From Mercurialis annua (lineage: Eukaryota > Streptophyta > Magnoliopsida > Malpighiales > Euphorbiaceae), in assembly GCF_937616625.2 (NCBI RefSeq), contig NC_065576.1, positions 12,526,501 through 12,590,500 of the forward strand: a stretch of 64,000 nt of DNA, written 5' to 3'. Below the pieces are notes generated by a model. The model saw only the letters and a list, made by a program, of their open reading frames with translations, did not search any database and was not told the origin of the DNA. Both the position numbers and the translations under genes were made by a program. Positions 57,423 through 64,000 of the stretch are shown here, in pieces. How positions within the stretch are numbered: position 1 is the first letter of the stretch; every line of letters begins with the position of its first letter.

Positions 57423-57704
57423 CTCCCTTCAAATCATAATATTTGTCGCATTTGCCTTTGGCACAAGAATTTAAAAAATAATTAATATATCTTAATTTGT
57501 AAACACTTTTACTAAATTATTCCTACATTGAAAATTGTTTATATTTATGACTACCATTTTTATTTATTTATTGTATTTTTTCAATAAATTAATGGGGGTA
57601 AACATGAAAAAATAGCAATTAATGCTCTGTTAATATTATAACATGACAAATATTATGTACCAAAAAATTTCTCAAATGCGACAAATATTATAGACCGGAG
57701 TGAG
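57423..57704. mobile_element. Stowaway MITE
   Basis: 282 bp; terminal inverted repeats CTCCCTTCAAATCATAATA and (reverse) CTCACTCCGGTCTATAATA, both followed by TTTGTCGCATTTG; TA duplication at both ends (57421-57422, 57705-57706). The CTCCCTCC-type end is the Stowaway (Tc1/mariner) mark. Confidence 0.83.
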
Positions 57705-58021
57705 TATATAATAAAAAATTAATGAGAGTTGAGAGTTTCAAAATAAAATAATTACATATTTGAAAGGTCATTTAATGCAATAGGCAAACAAATTGAAACA
57801 AAAAAAATATTTTTATTTAGATGATATATAATTTATTAATGTACTAATAAAGTGCAATTTTTTAATGTGTTATGGAAATAAGTTTTAATAAATAAAAAAT
57901 TAGAGTGTATTTGTGATATATATAAAAATAATAATTAAAGATTCAATTAATAATTACTTCACTTATTATTAATTTTATTTTACTATTTATCCTTCATCTA
58001 ATTAACTAGTAAAAAATTAAT

Positions 58022-58170
58022 TGCCAATGTGGGCTTATCTTGAATGGCTAAGGCATCTCTAAGTGCATCAAGAGGTTGTGGGTTCGAACCACGTCTCGTT
58101 AACTAACAAACTAACAACTGATACTCTAAATAGTCGATTACCATCTTAGACAAAAAAAAGTAAAAAAAAA
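58022..58170 (+). mobile_element. tRNA-derived SINE-like sequence
   Basis: GTGGGTTCGAACCACG (58079-58094) contains a perfect Pol III box B (GGTTCGAACC is the core), and ATGGCTAAGGCATC about 45 bp upstream is a weak box A. An unrelated 3' part ends in A-rich sequence (ACAAAAAAAAG, 58149-58159). Length and layout suit a plant SINE; it does not fold as an intact tRNA that I can see. Confidence 0.5.
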
Positions 58171-58741
58171 TTTAAACCATAAAACCCTTTAAAATTAGAC
58201 ATACCAATATATAAAAATATCAATAGAGGGAGGAAGAGAAAAATTTCATGATGTAAAATCTTTTTAAGTTTATTTTTTCTATTTATTTTAATAATTTTAT
58301 AAATATATAATAATTTATAAATAATACAAATTTATGTTTTTAAAAATTACTATTATTTATATTAATTTAATCAATTATTTATAAATTATAAAAAATAACA
58401 GAATATCACGGACTCCCAGCTCATTAAAATAATTTATTTATTATGAGAAAGAGCGTGCATGTGTGTACACACATACATTTGTGTGTGTTGGCAAATGAAT
58501 TATGTTTCGACAACTAACTCGTTTTCTAAATATATTATAATCTTTGAATTTGCATGTCTTGTCCACCATTTTTGTAATATTTTTTAATTATATTCACAAC
58601 TCATTCAGAAGCAGCATAACACAATATTATGCATTCATGTGTACAAAGCCTATCCTACTTGACATATATAAAATCATATAACATCATCTGAAACTAGTCC
58701 TGAATATATTTGTGTAGATAACAAAAAAACATAAACTAAAC

Positions 58742-59251
58742 GGCCTAATGCCATTAAAAAAAAAACCGACCTTATAGTCCCTTTTCGATCCTACTTTAAC
58801 GTTAAAAATTTGTCAATTTTACTTTATTTCGCATTTTTGTGTTTCACTTGTATCCTGAGATATTAAATTGACGTTTTTTTCATTTGAAAAAAATTCAGAA
58901 ACCGTTCTCCATGTATAACATATATTAATTGTACATTTTTAAAATTTATTTAGATTTAGTTAAATTAATTAAAAATTTAAATTAGTTTGAATTTGATTAT
59001 GATTTTTAGTTAGTTTTTAAAAATAAAAGACTTATTTGTACTTTTTTTGAATGGAAATAAATTTAATTTTATCTTTAAATATAGTTAATTGAATGATTTC
59101 ATCATTTAAGTTAAAAAAATTAACAAAAACTAAAAATTTGGTACAATTGAAACGATAAAGTGTAAAATAGGGTAAAATTGACAAGTTTTCAACGTTAAGA
59201 TAGGATCGAAAAAGGGTTAAACGGTCGGGGTTTTTTTTAAGTTATTAGGTC
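58742..59251. mobile_element. Long-TIR MITE, possibly Mutator-like
   Basis: 510 bp; about 100-bp terminal inverted repeats (GGCCTAAT… versus reverse GACCTAATAAC…, both with CTTTTTCGATCCTA-like and AACTTGTCAATTTTA-like blocks). Flanks TAAACTAAAC and TAAAATAAAC differ by one base, suggesting a 9-10 bp duplication. No coding capacity. Confidence 0.72.
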
Positions 59252-59261
59252 TAAAATAAAC

Positions 59262-59824
59262 TATAAATTTTAAAGTTATGACATATTTAGCCAACATCTA
59301 TAATTATGGATATATAAATTCATCTGTCCCATATATTATTTTAGTTAATAATTATTTTAATTGAACCTTTTCAAGTAATTTAGTGTTTGTTTCAAATGTT
59401 TCAAAATTAAATAATAATTTTCACTCTCAACAATTATTTTAAATGTTTGGTAAACTATTATAAAGAGCATTTATTAATCTTTTAAATCTCAAATAGTTTT
59501 TAGAGTTCTTTCCTGACGGATGATAGATTATCTAATTTTATATGATAATATTTTTTATTAACAGTTCTAATTAGTATTTAAAAATGGGGGGTCCATGAAG
59601 ATGTCTATTTCACTCAACCTTATGGCTACGTGGTCGTTTTACTGAAAATGGAATCGCCATCTTGCAGGGTTCGGCATGTCTTTTCTACTAATTAAACATA
59701 TCAATCGTTTATGTATTTATAAGATATCGTACATCAGTTCAAAAACATTCGAGTTCGTAGTCACAATTAACTACTTATAAAATTTATTAATTTTATTGAT
59801 TTACCGGTAATACACCAAGTAGGC
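59262..59824. other. AT-rich sequence, nothing recognised
   Basis: No coding or repeat structure is evident between the MITE and the minus-strand LTR. Confidence 0.5.
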
Positions 59825-62673
59825 TGTCACAACCCAATTTCGTGGATTGTGACCGGCGCTAGGGTATGGGTATGGTCGTACCAAAACCCGTAGCAAGCCT
59901 TGCGGAAAAACAATAAACAATATAAATAATTTAAATATCTGAAAGGTTCAACAGCATGCCTTATATATAAATAAATAATATTCCAGAGTGAACATGGCAA
60001 ATATAAATAGTCGCTCAATCGACAATCCCAAAGTACAATAATAAGTAATGTATAAACTAGTTCTACTGCGGTCTAAGAGTTCGAAAAATAGAAACTAGTT
60101 TAATAACATAAAAACCTCCGAGGAATCAAAAGAATCGGAGTGGACCAGCTCTCAAATCATAAACCTGGAAAATTTGGGAAAACAACGGGGTCAGATATAC
60201 TGAGATGAGTTTGCAATACTATTTACATTTATTAAGTTTAAAACCCTTAAATCAAAACAGTTTATACTAATATAGTATGATTATGGAAAACAGTATTGAA
60301 ATGATCCCAGCGTAAGTATGTCATAGCATACCGATAAACCCAGAGTAGACGGGAACCAATCCTCGACATATAAATATACCAGCGTAAGCAAGACTTTAGT
60401 CTGCCGTTTCCCAGAGTACTTACCGGTGCACACAGTCTCGATACAAGCCTATCGAGTAGCTCGTTTCAATCCAGATCCATAATCGTTTAAAACAACTCGA
60501 AAACATTTATAATACTAATATAAATTGCGGTACTTAATAAAGCGGTAAATAGCACTACAAACTCACTGCTTGCTTATCCACGTGATCTTGGCAAACAGCT
60601 AACCCTCCGTAGACTCCGAAGCACGAGCAGTCGACGGGTCTAAAATAATAAATAGGTTAATATCTGAACGACCCCTAACTCTAAGATTACTAGACACCAC
60701 GTAGGACTAGCACAATTAAATAACCAGATAAATCACAGAGAAACACAATTCTCAAATAAATTATAATGCCGTAAATAAATCAAGCCTATTGAGCTCATAT
60801 ATACCATATAATCCGGAAGGGTAAAGTCAAATAATAATAAATAGAAATATTATATCCAATTTACTAATTCCAACGTAGCGAGTCAACTGAGTTAACACGG
60901 AGCTCAGTTTCTTCTCACATGTCGGGCAACCAATGTATAACCCGATCCAACCATTTTATATAAAAAAAATATAATCCACAGATTATAATATCGAAAATAA
61001 TAATTTTAATAAAATGATAATTCATAATTGAAACGAAATTCAATAGCTTTATACTCAAGTAATCAATATTTAAAATAAATTTCTTAACCCAAATGATTTA
61101 AAAAAATAATTTAAAAGATAAAATGTAAATTAGTCAAATTGGCACACGAAGCCAATAATTTAAAATTAACATTACACAAGTAACTATTCATTTAAAAGAT
61201 TACAAATTGTCGTTTTCAAAATATAATAATTTAAAAAATTTAAATTATAATCGATACTAATATTATTTTTAGATTTAAAATAATATTAGCAATTGACCAA
61301 TAACAGTTGAATTAATAATCGAACGCATGACAAAAATTAAAATCAACCACCCAAGTTTTATAGAACAATTATTATGAACAAGAATGCAAATGCTGCCAAC
61401 CACCAATTCATTAAGCAAGGTTCAAAATTATTATATGAAACCCACTAACAGTGACATTAACCAATAATAATCCAACCAACGTGAAATCTAAACCAACAAT
61501 TGAATTATCAAACAATTGAATAATCAAAGTGCTAATTTCAAGGTACCAAATCAGCCCTAGGTCATACATTTACAACCGCATAAACTTGTCCAAAACAACG
61601 AGGAATCATGGCATGACATGCAATTCAATATAATACTTAAATTTAATCAACGATTCCAAACACCCAAAATATAACCAATAGTATACATGCTAATCCCACC
61701 CTCAAACATATATTGAATTATGATTAAATAATAAATTGGATTAAAATATAGTAAATTAAACTTAAAATACTTGTTTATACTATTTATAAATTCTAGGTTT
61801 TAAAACGTTAAACAGAAGAAACATTATTACTTTCCTCTAAATTAAATGACTAACCCAAATAAAATGAAACAAAAATTATTATCGGTATTTGTGCTAAAAT
61901 GATAAATTGCAGTATAAACTTTTAGGTGAAAAGTGTTGAAATTTTAGGGACTAAAACTTCAATTTATACAAAAACAAATTGTAATGGATTCAACAATTTT
62001 CTTTTGTTTCTGTAAATCTTCATTTGCCATACCCATAAATAACAACCATTCGTATTCTACATGAATAAGACAAAAATTGGCAAATGAATACAGTAGATTA
62101 AAACAGCAAACTTTATAAGGATTATACAAAATTCAATTACATTGCTTAATATATATATTTAAATCACTATAATAATATAACGAAAAATGTGGTGAAGATA
62201 ATACCTTTAAAAAGCTTCATTCTTGTCCCTTTTTCAAATTATAATTTTAGCTAATAATAACTTTGTGTTTTCCATATTTTGACGGCTACATTCATTCTTT
62301 TATGTTGTTTTTTTTATTCTTTTGTTTTCTTCGAAGAAAGCACTAGCCTTCTTTAAATACATCTCATTAAAATTAGGGTTTTGTTTAGAAAAAATAAAAT
62401 GACAACCTTATCCCTTATCTTTTATTATTATTATTAAACTTTATTTTATCTTATTTATATTATTATTATAATTTTACTTTTTATTATTATTATTATTATT
62501 ATTATTTTCGGGATTACACAACAAATGCTGAATTTTTTATAAGGCCCACAAATGACGACAGACCAAAACCAGAATTTATTCAACAAGTCAAATAAGACAA
62601 CTGAAGCACAAAAACAACAAACCTAACGGCGGAACGTATATAAAAAAAACAAAAAAAAATACGGGATATTACA
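59825..62673 (-). repeat. Tekay-type LTR, minus strand, with a different U3
   Basis: Minus strand: starts TGTAATATCCCG at 62673 and ends GGGTTGTGACA at 59825, 2849 bp. Its U5 half closely matches the LTR at 14968-17806 (for example ACCCGTCGACTGCTCGTGC and GAAACGAGCTACTCGATAGG), but its U3 lacks the GGGCGCGA array and carries TTA/TAA repeats (about 62480-62505) instead. Confidence 0.92.
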
Positions 62674-62692
62674 TTCTCCCTAACTTAAAAAC
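62674..62692 (-). other. Polypurine tract of minus-strand Tekay element
   Basis: The minus strand reads TTTTTAAGTTAGGGAGAA before the LTR, next to the AAATCGAGGACGATTTTG box that is also found at 14931-14948. Confidence 0.75.
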
Positions 62693-62794
62693 AAAATCGT
62701 CCTCGATTTTAACACAAAACCTAACAAGCACAAACCAACAAAATAGAGCGCATATAACAACCAAAATAAACACACAAGCAATAATTCCAACGTA

Positions 62795-62935
62795 TCACAA
62801 GGATAGCAAAATATAGCATTTTTGCATAACAAGCTTTGTCTCCATAGTGTACTCCTCAACCGAGTGATCAACCCAACTGAAACCAAATGTATACCTTGAA
62901 ATTCCAACTGATAAAGATCATGCATAATTAACAAC
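62795..62935 (-). pseudogene. Decayed chromodomain end of a Tekay polyprotein
   Basis: The minus strand 62875-62795 encodes WVDHSVEEYTMETKLVMQ then a short tail and stop, matching the C-terminus at 14700-14775 (WRNHSVEECTWETEPDM). Just upstream a shifted frame gives QGIHLVSV, matching EILMVKV. The key aromatic Trp of WET is Met here. No further upstream coding is recognisable. Confidence 0.65.
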
Positions 62936-64000
62936 TCAACACCAAGTATCCCGTATCAAAAACATTTAAATAAACCTGTTATAGCAAACGAACTACCTAC
63001 TCTAATATATCAACTAGATATGACTCTCCACAAGACGAACAATCTTAACGAATCAAGAATCACGATATTACAGATCTACACTCTAAGAATACACCAATTT
63101 AACTCATGATAACAAAAGTTCCAAATTGTTAAACAACAAAATCATCCTGAAAGACTCTTACAATCCTTCAAAAGTATAAGGCCCGCAACTACACGGTAAC
63201 TAAACATTGACCATATTCCACATATATTACACAGCCTAATATCACGTCGCATGCACAAAAGGTTCAACAACCGACCAAAACGATATCCAAATATTTCACA
63301 ATAAAAAAAATTTCAATTAACAGAATCGACCATCCAACCCTTACTGGCGAAACTTATTAACCGCGATTCCCGTTCCTTGAATCAGCTAACTCATATATCC
63401 TAACCAAACTCAAATTCTCACAATCATTCCAACAATTTACTATAACCTCGTAAACAATAAGAGATCACTTAGATCAAATTCACCACTAACCGAGTCATTG
63501 GTTATGCTCAAGTCAAACTTACAGAAAAACAAAATTTTCAAAACACAAAACATTATGTTAATATTTTCCACTTCTCTTTTAAAGACGTTAACATCTTATA
63601 CCTCTCTTTATATCAAAAAAAATGCTTTCACTGTTGGAAAACCTCAAGTTTTGTAAACACGTTAAAATTTTCAAAATATTCGTATTTTGAATTCGCAGTT
63701 ACACCTTACTTTTAAATAAGTTTACAAATCTATAAAATCGATCAGTTGACAAAATTATTATTTTTTTAATTCAAACTTGATAAAATTTTATCCATTTGTC
63801 AAAATGGAAAAATAGTTGTAAGCAAAATCTCTTTGTTCACACAATATTTTTATACGAGTATACCAAATATTTAAACAAAATCAAATATGTAGAAACAAAC
63901 TTCTTTGAAAATCACAGTGTATACACACACGTAGAGTTTAACCAAATCTCTTAATCCAAAAACCCTCAAATCATAAATCGGAAGTTAACACGTAAGCCTC
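62936..64000. other. AT-rich end of window, nothing recognised
   Basis: If the Tekay element continued, integrase would lie here on the minus strand; I find no HHCC, DDE or GPY motif. The sequence is probably strongly decayed or unrelated. Confidence 0.5.

Noticed and set aside
58022..58110. Intact tRNA gene
   Set aside because: Box B is good but box A is poor and I cannot form acceptor and anticodon stems, so SINE is the better reading.
62480..62505. TTA microsatellite as a functional site
   Set aside because: A simple repeat in AT-rich LTR sequence; no further signal.

Overview
This window reads as nuclear DNA of a flowering plant, most likely a eudicot. It is AT-rich and holds a plant CC-NB-ARC-LRR resistance-gene relic, an exon of a plant-type terpene synthase and plant lineages of Ty3/gypsy and Ty1/copia retrotransposons (Tat, Tekay chromovirus, Athila, SIRE). 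It also has Stowaway- and Mutator-type MITEs, CACTA elements and a Helitron. I cannot name the family or species. No intact host gene is visible; nearly every coding stretch is a broken transposon gene.

Layout. 1-0.9 kb: LTR-like sequence on the minus strand with a short-motif array. 1.0-1.26 kb: a possible orphan exon with a plastid-targeting N-terminus. 2.43-4.99 kb: NLR gene broken by a stop codon and then cut off by a gag-less Tat-type gypsy element (4.99-9.14 kb, minus). 9.15-9.29 kb: one perfectly bounded terpene synthase exon (minus). 10.4-10.5 kb: compound CA/TA microsatellite. 10.6-17.8 kb: 5'-truncated Tekay chromovirus with a complete 3' LTR. 17.8-37.9 kb: the 3' part of a SIRE-like copia element whose env-like ORF is split by an Athila-like element (19.66-27.89 kb) and a pol-less LTR element (28.1-36.2 kb). 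38.0-40.4 kb: a minus-strand LTR, a LINE fragment and a Tat fragment. 40.4-56.0 kb: an old Tekay-like LTR split by a copia element (41.845-55.490 kb, 5-bp target duplication), which itself carries a solo LTR with a CACTA inside it, a Helitron, and a second CACTA with a MITE inside it. 56.0-59.8 kb: AT-rich DNA with three MITEs and a SINE-like sequence. 59.8-62.9 kb: a second Tekay-type LTR, minus strand, with the decayed end of its chromodomain; the rest is featureless.

How it fits together. The order of events can be read from target-site duplications (ATGTG, GTTGA, ATTCT, TCGGG/TCGAG, TAC, AAA and two 9-bp ones) and from frames that become continuous when the inserts are ignored. At several points one LTR serves as the empty site for an insertion in its sister. 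The most notable signal lies in the LTR promoters. Unrelated LTR families here carry their own arrays of short CpG-rich, near-palindromic motifs just upstream of a TATAAATA box. One such motif (GTCACGGGCGCGAC) occurs in a Ty3/gypsy LTR, in a Ty1/copia LTR, and in an internal promoter-like segment before the env-like ORF of that copia element. I did not find a new defence or metabolic system; the shared promoter modules are the best candidate for something undescribed.
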